From positions 596,779-660,778 of the forward strand of contig JAEPQZ010000016.1 in NCBI GenBank assembly GCA_016758905.1: a stretch of 64,000 nucleotides of DNA, read 5' to 3'. This stretch comes from Umbelopsis isabellina (Eukaryota > Mucoromycota > Umbelopsidomycetes > Umbelopsidales > Umbelopsidaceae). How positions within the stretch are numbered: position 1 is the first letter of the stretch; the number at the start of each line of letters is the position of its first letter. A model generated the notes under the pieces. The model was not told the DNA's origin, made no database searches, and saw only the letters and a list, made by a program, of their open reading frames with translations. Shown here piece by piece: positions 1-12,377 of the stretch. The translations under genes and the position numbers were made by a program.

Positions 1-766
1 GGATGTGTTATTAGTATCATGTCAGATGTGTTTTTGCACGACAAGCTGAACTTACTGAGTTCATTTGATTGTACTGTGGCTCCGGTCATACCATCGACAT
101 CCCTGTTAACGCCAGTTAGCCATCATCAGAAAGCTCTCACACTTGCATAATGGATACATACTCATCAGCATCGATTTCTTGTCCAGCTTGCATTCTAGCT
201 GCGAGAGCTGCTAATTCGGGTGGTATTTCCATTTCGTCTTCATCTTCTTCTTGGTCAGGTACATAATTACCAGTCAGGTGTACAGTGCTTAAAATGAGAA
301 GTACAATGTTGCCTATTAGTTTCTATTGGTGATCCTCGTATCGCAACATTTCCTTATTGCTTACTTTTTGCCTGTGGCCATGAATGTAACTTCTTCACCC
401 TCCACAAAGGTGTGATCCAAAGATTGCTGTTCACGCTATCAAAAGGTGCATTAGAGTTGTTAGTCACTGAATCTCACTGAATCTCACTTTCCAGCCGACT
501 CATTCACAAATATATACCTTATCAGGACACAGAGAGCAAAGTACAAACTCTTTGGAGTCAACCACAACTTTGACAACGGAACGGCCATCGCCGTGCAGAA
601 CCTCACCGAGTGCGGCCATGGTCACTCTGAATGAAGCATCGATGACTTGTGTGTAAGAGTTTTCGGGCTCGACTTGTAGACCTGCGAAATGAACAAGTTA
701 GCACTAGTAGCACATGTAATCGGCTTTTGTCGTGCTGTCCATACCCCAGAAGCCTTGAACGCTCAT
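1..766 (-). CDS. Nucleoplasmin-like FKBP-type prolyl isomerase, N-terminal part (cut by window edge)
   Basis: This gene reads leftward out of the window and is incomplete at its 3' end. The start is ATG at 764-766. Exon 1 (766-745) encodes MSVQGFWG. The next exon starts at 681 and reads LQVEPENSYTQVIDASFRVT, and later exons read VVVDSKEFVLCSLCPDK, REQQSLDHTFVEGEEVTF and VHLTGNYVPDQEEDEDEME. That order (FWGLxVxPxxxYxQ, then FVLCxLxPxKxEQQxLDxxF, then HLTGNYVP and an acidic stretch) is the N-terminal nucleoplasmin-like domain of the nucleolar FKBPs (Fpr3/Fpr4, FKBP39). These are histone-binding chaperones with a C-terminal peptidyl-prolyl isomerase domain. A GTATGT donor near 151 and an AACAG acceptor near 106 continue the frame (E-D-V-D-G-M), so the stop seen at about 137 is probably intronic. 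The isomerase domain would lie outside the window. It shares a promoter with the replication gene to the right. Confidence 0.8.
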
Positions 767-922
767 AGTATTAATATTGTCTGCTACAAATAAAAAACTC
801 TAAAGGCGAAGCAGCACTTAAAAATGATTTTTTTTTGTGACGGCTCATGGCCAGAGCTTAAGGCGCGTTCAAAAGCGCGTATTGGCTCCCTCCAGTTTCC
901 ACAATACCATACTCAACAGGAA

Positions 923-2802
923 ATGACCGGACTAGACAAACAGTGCAAGGTCTTGAAAAGAAAGCTTAAGGAATGGGAAGCTGCCTTCTTGAAAGAAAAC
1001 GGTAGAAAAGCAACTGTCGAAGACATTGCTCAGAATCCCGAACTAGGTATGAGCGCACGAAGCAACACTTTTTGGTCATTTGAAGTCATTTAGACAAGTC
1101 CTGATAGCTTTTAACTACTAGAATCTGAGTACAAGCAGTACAAAGTGCTGAAGAAAAAGCATTTAGAAGAAAGTAACCTGAACAAGAAGCAGGCAAATAC
1201 CGACAAATCTTCACGGCATAAACATGCGACACCCCAGGACAACAATAGTGCTAGCAGGAATACGCAACTACCGCTAACATTATCACAAAATGAAGAGCCT
1301 GGTACTCCATCTACTGCAAAAGGTTTATCTTTTGAGTTTGAGTCTCCTCGTATCAAGCGCCGAAGTGATTCGACACCAACCCGACGCCGATCCTTCAAAG
1401 TCGATGCATTTGTATCTTCAGTTGAAGCATCTACACGCCGCCATACTAGTGTGCACAAATCCGGTTCACAACCTCCTCAAAGTCCTCTCAATCGTCAACA
1501 TACAGTAGATGAAAGCCCAAGTGATAAAGCCAAACGCTTACTTAGAACTCCAACCAAGCTCAGCTCAGCATTGTTCACATCTCCACGTCCTATAAAATCA
1601 TTGGAGTCCGTTTTTCAAGAGGGAGAGAATAACCGAAAACAACCATTACTTGATCTTTTTGTAAATACCACCAAAAATCCTACAACGGGAGAATCGGATA
1701 GTCCCATCGTGCGACCGCCGTTGTCTCGAGGAGATGAAAGCGTTGACTTCTTTCTAGAAGGCATGGTTGATGTGAAGGCACAGCCTGACAATTCGACTGA
1801 ACCAGTAATAACGCAGGCAGTGCCTCGCCGCCGCGAGAAACAGCCAGGCATGGAGGGCTTTGCTCCAAGTAACTCATTAGATGATAAAGCTCACATGACA
1901 GACCAAGAGACTCAACAGGATTATAACCTGGAAAAGTCCCCAACTCGCATTAATATAAGCCAACCTAATCTACTGTCTCCTTTGAATTTTCAAATTGCCC
2001 GACCACCATTACCAACAACAAAGAGCAGCCCGGGTCCAGGGCAATCACAATTTGTGAAAAATATCATTATGCCAGGGTATTACAGTAGCCTTGCCGCAGG
2101 ACAAGACAAGAGGCGTTTATTGATGTCACCGGAGAGGAGACAACGATTGCTTCGACAGTTGTCAGATGGAGGCATCGGCAATACTCTTATTGATGATGCT
2201 GACGACACACTAGAGGAATTAGCGAATGAACAGTTGGTATGTGCACTATAATACTTCGTATCACTCCACCATATGTGACTTTATTGACAGATTACTTTGA
2301 AGCAATCACAAGATACCCCAGCACAAGAAGAAGTTTATAAGAAAAAGCCCATACAAAAGAGACAAACGCGACTACATAAAAGTACGTAGGAAACTGCAAG
2401 CTATCTAGTCTTTCAGGAACAACTGTAACTTACACAGTATGCTATTTTATTTTATTTAGTTCCTTTTGTTGATATGTCAGAAGTTCGCTTGAATGATAAG
2501 CCAAATAGACTTTCAGCGAAACGGTCTGTCGATGACCTACAGTCTGAATCTGAAGACCAAGTTGAAGGAGATGAGGCTATGAACGAATCTACTTCAATGG
2601 AACCAACACAGCGAAGAAGCACAAGAAAGAAGAAAGGATTAAATACTGGTCAGTGTTCTTTGCGATGTTCGTCCAACCCCCATTCATCTAATAACTAAAC
2701 AATGTGTTTATATTTTCAGGACGGCAAGTAAGCAATAACTTTGTGGCATTGAAGTTACGTGGACGAGGACGAGGACGAGGACGATTCGGTAGACGGCGAT
2801 AA
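923..2802 (+). CDS. SLD2: DNA replication regulator Sld2/DRC1 (RecQL4 N-terminal homologue)
   Basis: Sld2 is a CDK target that, once phosphorylated, binds Dpb11 and helps load the replicative helicase at origins. Five exons are supported: 923-1046, 1122-2236, 2291-2381, 2460-2648 and 2720-2802, all with GT-AG junctions that keep frame. The N-terminus carries the family signature LKRKLKEWEAAF, then GRKATVEDIA and, across intron 1, EYKQYKVLKKK. The last exon gives NFVALKLRGRGRG followed by RFGRRR, which is the conserved Sld2 tail. The long second exon is disordered and rich in S/T-P sites; four fit the full CDK consensus (TPTR, TPTK, SPTR, SPER). An in-frame ATG at 824 would add 33 residues unlike the family, so I prefer 923. 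No helicase domain follows, so this is Sld2 rather than full-length RecQL4. Confidence 0.86.
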
Positions 2803-3292
2803 ACGCAACATACTTGATTCATATACGTTATCTATTGTAATATTGTAATTAGCATCATACAGTTGAGGATATCAACAAATCACCATTTTTTTAATATGTA
2901 AAATGTATACAAAATCATAAGGCGTACTGGGGCTCTCATTTTTAAACCAAGCAATGAAATGTCAAAGCTCCCAAAGCCATAACAAACCGAGAAAATAAAA
3001 TAATAAGGAAAAAGGGCAGAAAATAAGAAAAAGAAAAAGGGAATTGAGCATACGATGTGACAAGTAGTCCGTAGTTCATTTTTACAATCAAACAGAAGTA
3101 GAAAGGAATATGAGGAAAAAAGAAATAGAACGTAACCCTGCAGTGGCCTACTATAATACAGTTGCACAACAAGACTAATCCTTGCTATGCTCCATTTGCC
3201 ATCTTGTTTCTAAATATGATTAATCGATCTGCGAGCAGCAGCGTCAGTAAAGAACTCAATGAAGATTGAAACGCATTGCTATAGTCAAAGTA
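2803..3292. other. Convergent 3' region between SLD2 and NOT1
   Basis: About 490 bp separate two genes that point at each other. The stretch is A/T-rich and purine-rich on the + strand around 2990-3125, with AATAAA-like hexamers near 2993. It probably holds both 3' untranslated regions. The open frames on the minus strand here are low-complexity and phenylalanine-rich, without family features. Confidence 0.5.
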
Positions 3293-6200
3293 TTACCTTG
3301 ATACACTTTCAAATAGTCTCTCAATGTCAGCTGCGCACCGAGTGAAAGCGTGATTCCAGAAGTTGTATCTGGGGTTCTTGATAAGTTCGATGAAGGTGAT
3401 AAGCAATCCCCACGGATGTGGTCGGTTAACAATCAGGCGTTCAAGAAGCACCCTACAGGAAGAAAATATCAGCATATGTTATCTTTGGCCAATAGTACAC
3501 TGTCCACTATCAATATATATACCTGGTGACTTGCTCTTTGACAATTTCTTGATTGCCCTCGGAGAAGAGGTACAATAAGATGCAACTGAAATAGTGAGTG
3601 TGGCTATTGGGGAATCGAAGCTGATTGGCAATAGCACTCAAGAACAAATAACGACCTAAGGTACATTGTGTTAGTGCACCGGGTAAACAACCTTTTACTG
3701 GTTTCAAACAGCTGTTCTTACCTTCTGAATCAAGTTCAGCGAGCAAATGTTGGAAAATCTTGATGGGCGCACCTTGAGTCATGGGAAGACCAAGCTCGAT
3801 AGCACGGATTCCAACATAGAACACCAGTGAATTGATAACAGAAATATCATATCTGGTATCATTGCCGTCGTTGTCATAATCTTGAACGTCCGTAGTGAGC
3901 TTCCCTGGCAAATCAGCCAAAAAGTTTGCTGGTTCTTTATCCTGCAAATATGCATCAATATCTTGCTTGAGATTGTTAGGGACCAAAGCCGAGGTATAAT
4001 CCGAGAGGACTTTAGGTTGTTGATTGATTTCAGGTAGCAAGTCAACCTTCAAATTGGGAGTGAATGGATCGGGAAGTCGCATGTTTCTTGGGAAAGCGCT
4101 AAGAATCAAGTTTCGTAGTTGTATGCATGAGGTTGGTATAACATCACAGAAACTGAAATGGTATTCACACAAAAACTCGGGGAAGTCATGCAACAGTACT
4201 AGCAGAACTCGCAATGTGCCGCGGTATAGCAAACGTGTGGTGTCCTGCAGCTCCACATTACGCAAGAATGGCACCAAAAATTTGAACAGACTGATCAACA
4301 GACGTTGAAAGATTGGCCATCCTATTTGATTTTCCACCAAGAACAGCTTAGGCATAAACTGTCGGTGAGAAATAAGCTGCAACCAGGCAAAAGTAAAGCC
4401 TGGGAAGTAGAATGGTTGCAAAGCGAAGAAGGTGTTTCCAAGAGCTTCCAAAAGCTGAAAGTGAATGGATTGCAATGCTTGCTCGTTCTGGCTGATCTCA
4501 CTGAGGAAGCTGGAGAAGATGCGCAAGAATGGCTTTTGATTGAACTGCTGTCGGCGATGTTCATGCTGTTGGGCTAAGACAAGGACAATGATCGAAAGCA
4601 CACGAGTAAACTGATCTACTGGGGCAGAGTCAGTTTCACCCTTGGCATTCTCTACTTGCATCTTTAAGATGAGCACAACGAGCTTAGCAAATGCATCAAT
4701 AGGTTGATAAGCAGCAGCTGGTGTAGCTTGCTCTGATAAAGCCTTGAACTTGACAGCATGGTCAATGCAAGTTTCGGTACAAATGCGGAAGAACATGGAT
4801 GAAATATCTTCAACATTGAATACACCTTGCTGTGAAAGTTGTGTGATGAACGCAGCAAATGCCTTTTCATTTGATGAAGGGTGTTGGAAAAGTCTAACCC
4901 ATTCAGCAAACAAAAATTGTAATTGTTCACGTAGACCTCCGGCTTCTTCGTCTTCAGCCTCTTTAGGTCCACCTTGTGATCGACGCCTGATCTCTTCTTG
5001 CAGTACAACGACACTATCAGGTACTTTACCACGTTGAATCAATCTACCCAATGCTTCAAGCGATGCGGAGAAATCTTGTCGCGTGGCACAAGGAGGATCT
5101 TCGAAAACGCATGCTCGCATCAAGCGTGCTGTGAAGTCAATCACTGTGGGTCTTCCGCTGTCAATCAGCTTGGCCAATTCCAGATCTTGTTCTGGTAGAA
5201 TAATCAAACCGGCCTTGATCAATGCAGTGGTTACAGGAACGTTATACTTGCGCTCATCATCAGCGTGTGTGAGCCAAGAAGTCACTTCCTTGGCAACGCT
5301 CATTGAGGTTTCGCATAGTCGTTCCAAAAGCACGACATAGGTTTCTCGAGCCAAGTTGGAATCGCACTTGTAAAGCAACTGTACAACCTTTTGAGCAAAG
5401 GTGAGAGCGGCTTCGACCTTATCAAAGCTGGACAAAGCCAGTATGGGTATTTGGCGAACCAACAAGCGGATGTCGTGATTGGCAGGTAGAGCATTGAATG
5501 TAGAGACATTGGTTTGGCTGACTTGCTTATCGAGCTCCGTAACATACTGAGCAAACTTTTCGAGAATCTGGTGTGCACTAGCTTGTGCATTGTCAAATCC
5601 AGTAGCTTGAGTAGCAGTTGAAGCAGCAGCATTGCCATAAGCATAACCAGGAGCAGTCTCGGGACGCACGTTGCGGGTACCACGTTCTGATTCCATAGAT
5701 GCAATTTGGTTAGAGATAGCGCGGTTGATATGTCCAAAGTCTTCATAGACGCGCATCTGTGGTTGTTGCAAGCCATTAGGCTTTAATCTAAGTGGCTCTG
5801 GCAGCGTCAATGGGTAATGGGATGCTGAAAGAACATTGACATCAAAGTAAGGCTGATTGATGCGCTGTTCTCTGTGCTTCACACGAAGAGCATAAGCACC
5901 AAGGAGAGCCTCATCAATCTCTGAGACTGCCTTCTCCATAGCTGCCTTTTCAATAATAGTACAAACAAGGTCCAAGTTATCAGCAACAGTCAACAAGATG
6001 GCTTGTTCAGAGATTGCCTATAGAAGTTATGTATGTTAGTTTCCGGGTAATGATGTATGTGGTTATTATAAAATAAGTCTTACATCAGTGAAACCATTGG
6101 CAACAAAGATGCTTCGCAGGTTGGAGGTCATGCTAATGCGAAGAGGTTCTTTGCACGTAACCATGGCAAGGTTACTAGCAAGGTTTTGGACCATGAGATG

Positions 6201-9200
6201 AGCCGCCTTTCGCATTTTGTTTTCATCTGCCTCCATTGCGAAATCTTTGGCGATAAGTTCTCTTGTAGAAATCACCGCAATAGCAACGGATCTATCGACA
6301 ACTGGACCAATGATCTTTTATAAAAGAAGAATGTTAGAATAAGTCAAGCTCACAATGCTTCCCAAATAAATGCCTATTTACCTCGCGAACGGCAGCAGTG
6401 AGTGCTTGAAGGACCCAACGCTTCGAAGCTGGTTGAGATGTATAAAGTACCACCTGAGGATTGAATGTAATATAAGGAGCCAGATTGGGAAGAACCACAG
6501 AAAGATCCTCTTGGTTATTCAGCAAACCAGCTTCAGCATTCATGCCTTGGTTGAGACCACCAGCGGCAGCACCTCGTCCAAGTACATCGAACCCGTCTTC
6601 CAATCCGGAAACAAGTCCGTCTCCCATTGACAAAGCATTTCCGAAGCCCTTTGGTCTGCTCTTCAGGAGAGAGGTAGGAGAAATATCTGCATATACAATC
6701 AGATTAGCAATTACGAGCATTGGAAATATGAGCTATATGACATTATACACACCATTAAGTTCTATGTTCAAGGATTTGCAAAGAACCTCTATCTCAAATT
6801 TGAGATTCAGCTTCAGGTCAGCAAACTGGTACAATTCCACCAAAAGCTTGAGTATGGCCATCACCCAAGGATTTGGCGGTTTGAATATTGATGTCTTGCT
6901 GCCTTGCTCCAGAACTTTACAAACGAATGGGATTACCACAATCAATCGATGTGTATCATACCCTTCTAATAACAGTTCCTACAAATAAAATGCATTAATA
7001 TTAAAATTGAGGCTTCCATACCCGTCAACTTGTTGATTATTAATAGTACTAACCTTGAATGCAATATGTTTATGTTTAATCGGTCGGTTGCGAGCGATGG
7101 TCATTGCACCAAGCCAAGAACCAAGATTCTTAAGCAGAGTTCTTTCTGATGATGACTGGACAGTCTTTTCAGAGTTGAGAAGGATCTTGATGTTGGCATA
7201 TGTTTCTTTCAAGACATATTCGTTCAAAGCCTTGCTATCAATACCCTCGAGGAGTTGGAGATAGAGTTGATGGTAGTTTGGCTCAATACTAGCCCGCTTA
7301 ACAACCAAGTAATTGCTGAACCACATGTAAGCTGATTCTGACAAAACTTCCTTGAGCTCATTGGTCTTGGACTCTAGGTTGTTGGGAGCAACATTGTTAA
7401 TGATGAACAAAACTTTGTCTTGCGTGGTTTCTGACGGCGCTTCGTGCTGCTTTTCATCGGAAGCCGAAATCAAAGTTTGCACGTTCAAGGATGAAAACGC
7501 TGGTTTTTGATCCTTTCCCTTGCCCTCCTCTTCATGAACCACATCGGTCAGTGAATGAGACAAAGTTTCGGCCGAAATGGAAGGATCGGACGCCTTTGAA
7601 GTGCTAGACTGAAGTGCTGCATTGACTTTTCGAATAATCTCAGGGTGAGTTTGCTGCAACTGAGAGATTTGAAGAATATGGGTACAATATTGCGGCCACT
7701 CAGGAAGCCGAGATAAGAACTGCGTGAGCGATTGAAGTCCAAATCTAAACAATTTGGAACCTGGCGGGTTGCGCAAGGCATCCAAGACATATCGAAGTGC
7801 GATGCCCAAAGGCACATAAGATACCAAGTGGTGTTGGATCAGACTACCAAACAACACACTGGTGATGGCCAATTCCTTATCGGGATATTTTGAGAAGAAG
7901 TGGAATTCGTCAAAGAGATTGTGAATCATACAAGCAAAGATGTCTTGTTCTCTTGATTCGCTCGAATTCTTGAACTTCTTTAACAAATCTATCATCTGTT
8001 CGATCGTCATTTCACCACTATAGATGCGTTCGTAATATAAGTTTGCTTCATCTTCTACATCAGTTGAAAATGATACTTCGCCGCCAGTTGACCCGGGCTC
8101 GGCTTGCGAACGAATATTCATGAGTTTGGGGTAAGCTTGAAGACAAATACTTTGAACTTCTTTCAGCATTTCTGCATTTTCGGTTGACATTGAGCTATGC
8201 GATGTTTTGATTTTAGTATTAAAGCCAAGTTGCAAGGTTTTACATACTGCGGCGAATATTACCTGTCTCCTAGAACCTTCAAGAATGTTCCCATGCATTC
8301 AATGGAAAGTGGCACAGTAGATGGCACAGATTTATCACGACGAGATACATCTGACGCAATCTTGTGTGTCAAGAAATCTAAGCAAGCGCTGATGAAAGCA
8401 TCTTCATGCTCAGCAATTTTGTCTTGCAACCATTTCTCAAGCTTGAGGTATTCTCTTCGCGACGCGAGAGCAGCCAAATCGATAGCAAATCCAAATGGCT
8501 TGGCATTTAAGATTTGGGGCAGTATCTATGAAACAAGAAAGGTCAGCACACCTCCATCATCAGTCCCACTGTTATTATGCAATTATTGACGTACCTTGAG
8601 CTCCTGCGCAATATCTAATGTGCGAGAGATTGAGGTGGCATCCTTGTTGTAAAATTCTATAAAGCTGGTCATCAACAGATCAGGAGCTATTTGCCATAAT
8701 TTGGTCATGACAAGCAAGGAGTTAGCATGTCCACTTAGGAATACTATGAGGAATCGAGCAATCAAATCTTCATGAAGGCTGTTGCGTAAAGGCTAGAAGG
8801 AGAGCCGCGTATAAGAGACTTTTCATGGCTATAAAATCAGAATTCCAATTCAGGACATACCTCTATTTCCACTAAGCCAAGGAAAACAAGCTCGGGTGAT
8901 CGGTTGATAAGGAAATCCAAAAAGACCTTGGCATCTTCATGAACTTCAGTATCAACAAATCCAATTACACTCTCAATCAATTCATAAGAATTGAATTGTG
9001 ATGTAGCAACTTGGCTAGCGCTATTGCGTATGTTTGCATTTGAATTAGCAATATCCTCCATGGTAATGATTTTCTTGGTCGCACAGTCATTAACATTCAC
9101 AAGATCTTGAGGAGCATTGACTATTTGATATAAAGCACTTAGTTGCCCCTTCAAATTCTTCCATTTACCAAAGAAGCACTCGAGAGGGAATGGTTCACTA

Positions 9201-10595
9201 GCGTCAGTGGCTTCTTGCCATGACTGTACGAGCATCTCGAGACCAGTGGCATCATACAATAGAAAATGCTCGTAATCCAGGCTTTGTATGACGGTTTTCC
9301 AATTCAATGAGGGATGCTACCATTACGAAAACATTGTTATTAACGCGAAAACCTATTTACTCCATTTCTTCCCGCTCCCTCGAAACTTACTGTCTTCTTT
9401 ATAGCATTGGCAAAATTGCGTACGTTCCAGGTGTTGCCTTCTGTGCCATCGCCGACACCGTTGAGATTCGTATGTGTCCTAGCCATCAGACCCAATGCTT
9501 GAGCAACATCTGCTTCTTTAACATCCCCAGCCTGTTGAATTAAATTCTCTAGTGATGAAACTGAAGAGCAGCAATCATAGCCAGCTTCTAACAGAAGACT
9601 GCTCAGTTTCGAATTAGCACCAACGCCTTCAGATGGTCTATAAGAACAAAGGTTGTCAGAAGTTAAGCAAAGTGACCGAGTTTTCAGATAACCTTTGACC
9701 AGGTACTTACTGTGCCATTTCGAGATTCAATATATTTCCTGATTGCTGTTGACTATTGATGGCTTCTTTTAACTTGTCTATCTCGGCTGTATCCAGGTTG
9801 GCAGCGCTTATATTTTCCGGTTTGCTAATAAATTGCAGAATCCAGGTAAATGCAGCCTCTGATTTGCACTGATTATTGATGATAGACCAGTACGCGTGTT
9901 GGAAGTTTGCTTTGATAAAATGTAAGGCTGTAAATACAACACAGTTAGCGACATTTATCTTGTCAGTTACATAGCTCACAATAACCGTATATGCATACCC
10001 TGTTGCGAAATATCCTGCTTGACTTCTGGTTGGAGTGCACAAGCTAGCGCGAACGATTCAGCAGCAGTAAATTGGAGTTGTTCAAATAGAGTTGCTAATT
10101 CAAACGGAACGATAGAGTCGCTTTTACACGCGGATATTAAGGCTTCACAGAAATAAGCTAGAGGAGTTGTTGACTTTTGGAGGGATAGATGGGCGCTTTC
10201 TTTCAAGAGGCGAAAAGTTGGCAACGTTTCTAATTGCTGGTTGATATCTTTCGAATGCTCTATCAATAAGAAGCGTAATAAGTGGACTAAAATCTCGGGA
10301 CCGTGAGTTTCGATAAGCTACAAAACACCAAAACAACGGTTAAGAACACTCTAATAACAAGCATGCTAGTACAGCGATAAGCATTTGAAAAGGTGATTTG
10401 CCATACCGATTTGATCTCTGATGTGTTTCGTGTATAGTTGTCCACGTTTAGATTAGACACCAGTAGAGTAACTTGGGCTTTAACTATCCGCGTTAAGCTC
10501 GATTTCTGGGACTTTAGATTGGAATTACGATTCGGGAAAGAGGATACTTTCGGACTTGGATTCGAGGAAGAAGAGAAATCGGAATCACTACTCAT
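3293..10595 (-). CDS. NOT1: CCR4-NOT complex scaffold NOT1 (CNOT1/Cdc39)
   Basis: NOT1 is the scaffold of the cytoplasmic and nuclear CCR4-NOT deadenylase, holding Caf1/Ccr4, Not2-Not5, Caf40 and RNA-binding adaptors. The start is ATG at 10,593-10,595 ([10 protein letters not shown]). About fourteen exons read leftward. The N-terminal HEAT part includes [15 protein letters not shown] near 10.3 kb. The central HEAT region reads [20 protein letters not shown] and [20 protein letters not shown] (8.05-7.8 kb). The Caf1-binding MIF4G domain reads [36 protein letters not shown] and [17 protein letters not shown] (7.4-6.8 kb). The Caf40-binding domain surrounds [14 protein letters not shown]-like sequence near 6.2 kb. 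The last exons hold the NOT1 C-terminal domain, ending [20 protein letters not shown] and [16 protein letters not shown] estimate about 2,000-2,100 residues, which suits the family. The stop overlaps a possible donor (AG/GTAATA). A further six-residue exon near 3.22 kb is conceivable. Confidence 0.95.
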
Positions 10596-10987
10596 AATGA
10601 GAACTTGCCACTAAAGCATATTGTGGCCAGCCAGCACAAGAGAAGAGGGTAGGTGACGGGGTTGCGACGGATCAATCGATGGGTCTAATTCCTTACGAGT
10701 AGTAATGACGAAGACAATGGATTGAGCAAGTTTGCAATGGTTATAAAACAACGATTCTCCACTGTAATCCTAAAAGAAAATCAAGATATTTTCAATAGTC
10801 AAAGTGCGAAGGGTCTTTGGGGGGATATTGTTAGCGCTACCGTGTTGGAGAAGCTACCGACCGCGAAACGTCAGCAGGTGGCTTTTCGCAGTCCTACTTT
10901 GGGCTTACCCATTGGCCTGCCCTGCCTGCCCTATTAGGTATATTGGGAATCCGCTCCACGTAGCATTGGCCTGCCAACATTCTTGCA
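10596..10987. promoter_or_regulatory. Divergent NOT1/SUS1 promoter with two CCAAT boxes
   Basis: The 392 bp between the two divergent start codons contains a duplicated motif CATTGGCCTGCC at about 10,910 and 10,964. Each copy holds an inverted CCAAT box (ATTGG at 10,911-10,915 and 10,965-10,969), about 75 and 20 bp before the SUS1 ATG. CCAAT boxes are bound by the HAP/NF-Y complex in fungi. The 71-codon open frame at 10,722-10,937 shows no family features and I do not call it. Confidence 0.45.
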
Positions 10988-11479
10988 ATGTCAATATCCA
11001 ATGCTGAATTGAAAGCAGCTGTCGATCGCCGCTTTGTATTGTCTGGAGAGCGTGCAAGGTTACTATTTTCACTGTTGTAAACTACTTGATATATATACTT
11101 GTTTAGACACTAACTATCAGCTTGGACACAGGCTCTTGGAATTTATTAAATTGCGATTAGCAGAGACTGGTTGGAACGACGCATTGCATGCCCACTGCTT
11201 TGGTATGAACCACCTTTCAGTGATTTGATATGGCATGTTTTTGGCTAATCTAACATGAATTATATAGAGACTTTCAAAACACGCGGCATAGACAATGTTT
11301 CCATGGCGAGCCTATTGACCGATTTTTCAGATCATGCTCGAGGTATAGTATGGCCCATGCAAGTGGATATATACCATGACGATATACTAATTGCCTTGCT
11401 TCTAGCAAATGTGAATGAAAGCATTAAAAAAGAGTTGTTGGTCCAAATCAAGCAATTTTTAGATGAGAATCTCGATTGA
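10988..11479 (+). CDS. SUS1: Sus1/ENY2, shared subunit of SAGA and TREX-2
   Basis: This small protein of about 95 residues sits in the SAGA histone-deubiquitinase module and in the TREX-2 mRNA-export complex at nuclear pores, linking transcription to export. Four exons (10,988-11,058; 11,132-11,205; about 11,267-11,342; 11,406-11,479) join in frame to MSISNAELKAAVDRR, LSGERARLLEFIKLRLAETG, WNDALHAHCF, NVSMASLLTDF and NESIKKELLVQIKQFLDENL. The GERxRL...KxxLxExGWxDxLxxHC and VPxSxKKELLxxIRxFL patterns are diagnostic of ENY2. The first intron uses a weak donor, GTTACT. Yeast SUS1 is also unusually intron-rich for its size, and retention of its introns is regulated. The gene is read away from NOT1 and converges on the acetyltransferase gene. 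Confidence 0.9.
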
Positions 11480-11662
11480 GACAAATTTTCTCCCCCTCCA
11501 TATACTCAATGACCATGATCCTATGAAGGGCTCTTGTTCCTTCACATTTGTATTCCAACCTAACAATTTATACAACCATTGTACAGTTCTAAGCAATTTA
11601 TTTCTTTTTGTTTGTTTTCTTCTTTAGATGGGGATATAACGTATATCCATTATTCATCTATC

Positions 11663-12377
11663 TCAATGCGCTACGGCTGTATTAATCTCTTCTACAACGC
11701 CTCGTGGCACCACTTTCTTGGTATCAATAAGATTTTTTCGCATCGCATAAGCATCCTCTCCATCTGCATAATACTTCTTCTCGATTCCGTCCACATTGAA
11801 TGTGAGAGTATCTTTATATAATGACAGAGCAGCACGGTTGGTCTTGCGGACATGCAAAGAGCAGTAATGTGCTCCGAACACTTCCACCATCTGCTTCTGG
11901 GACTGGGTCATCAGCTTCTCAGCTAAACCAAGTCGTCGGTATGTTCGCAAGACGGCAAGGGATGTAATGTGTCCGTGAGGGACGTCAGTTGGCTCTTCTT
12001 CCCTGAGATAGCCAAAAAGGTGTTAGTAGGCCAGCCGAGAACGGTGTTGAACAAATACAATAGATCCCAAACGTACATTTTAGCCAAAACATAACCAACA
12101 ATTCTGCCTTTGTGATCTTCGGCGACGTATGACAATTGTGGCCACGAAAGAGCGTGATACAGATCTGTTGTAAAAGTATAATGGTGAATCAAGCTGGTAA
12201 CTGACGTGTTCAGACAGTCCAATACGTACAGTATTTCATTTGGTAGTTTTCTGGCAAGTTGAGCAAGTTGGAGTTTTGCATGGACATCAAGTCCTCGGGC
12301 TATACAATGTGGTCAATTCAGTGATGGAGACGGTGCATGTCAAACTCTGCACTTACTGTAGCTTGCCGAATGTTCAT
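11663..12377 (-). CDS. NAA10: N-alpha-acetyltransferase catalytic subunit Naa10/Ard1 (NatA)
   Basis: This is the catalytic subunit of the ribosome-associated NatA complex. It transfers acetyl from acetyl-CoA to N-terminal Ser, Ala, Thr and similar residues after methionine removal. Four exons from ATG at 12,375-12,377 give [75 protein letters not shown] and [27 protein letters not shown] is the acetyl-CoA pyrophosphate loop (R-x-x-G-x-A) of the GNAT fold. [15 protein letters not shown] is the conserved final helix and strand. The length of about 173 residues fits the compact fungal form without the long mammalian tail. The stop is 183 bp from the SUS1 stop, tail to tail. Confidence 0.94.

Noticed and set aside
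3220-3292. Extra last exon of NOT1
   Set aside because: AG/GTAATA at the stop and an AG near 3,228 would add only about six residues that I cannot match to the family; left as a note.
3510-5996. Shadow frames on the plus strand opposite NOT1
   Set aside because: They run antisense to strongly conserved NOT1 coding sequence and have no features of their own.
10722-10937. 71-codon frame in the NOT1/SUS1 promoter
   Set aside because: No domain, covers the duplicated CCAAT motif, and lies upstream of SUS1 in promoter position.
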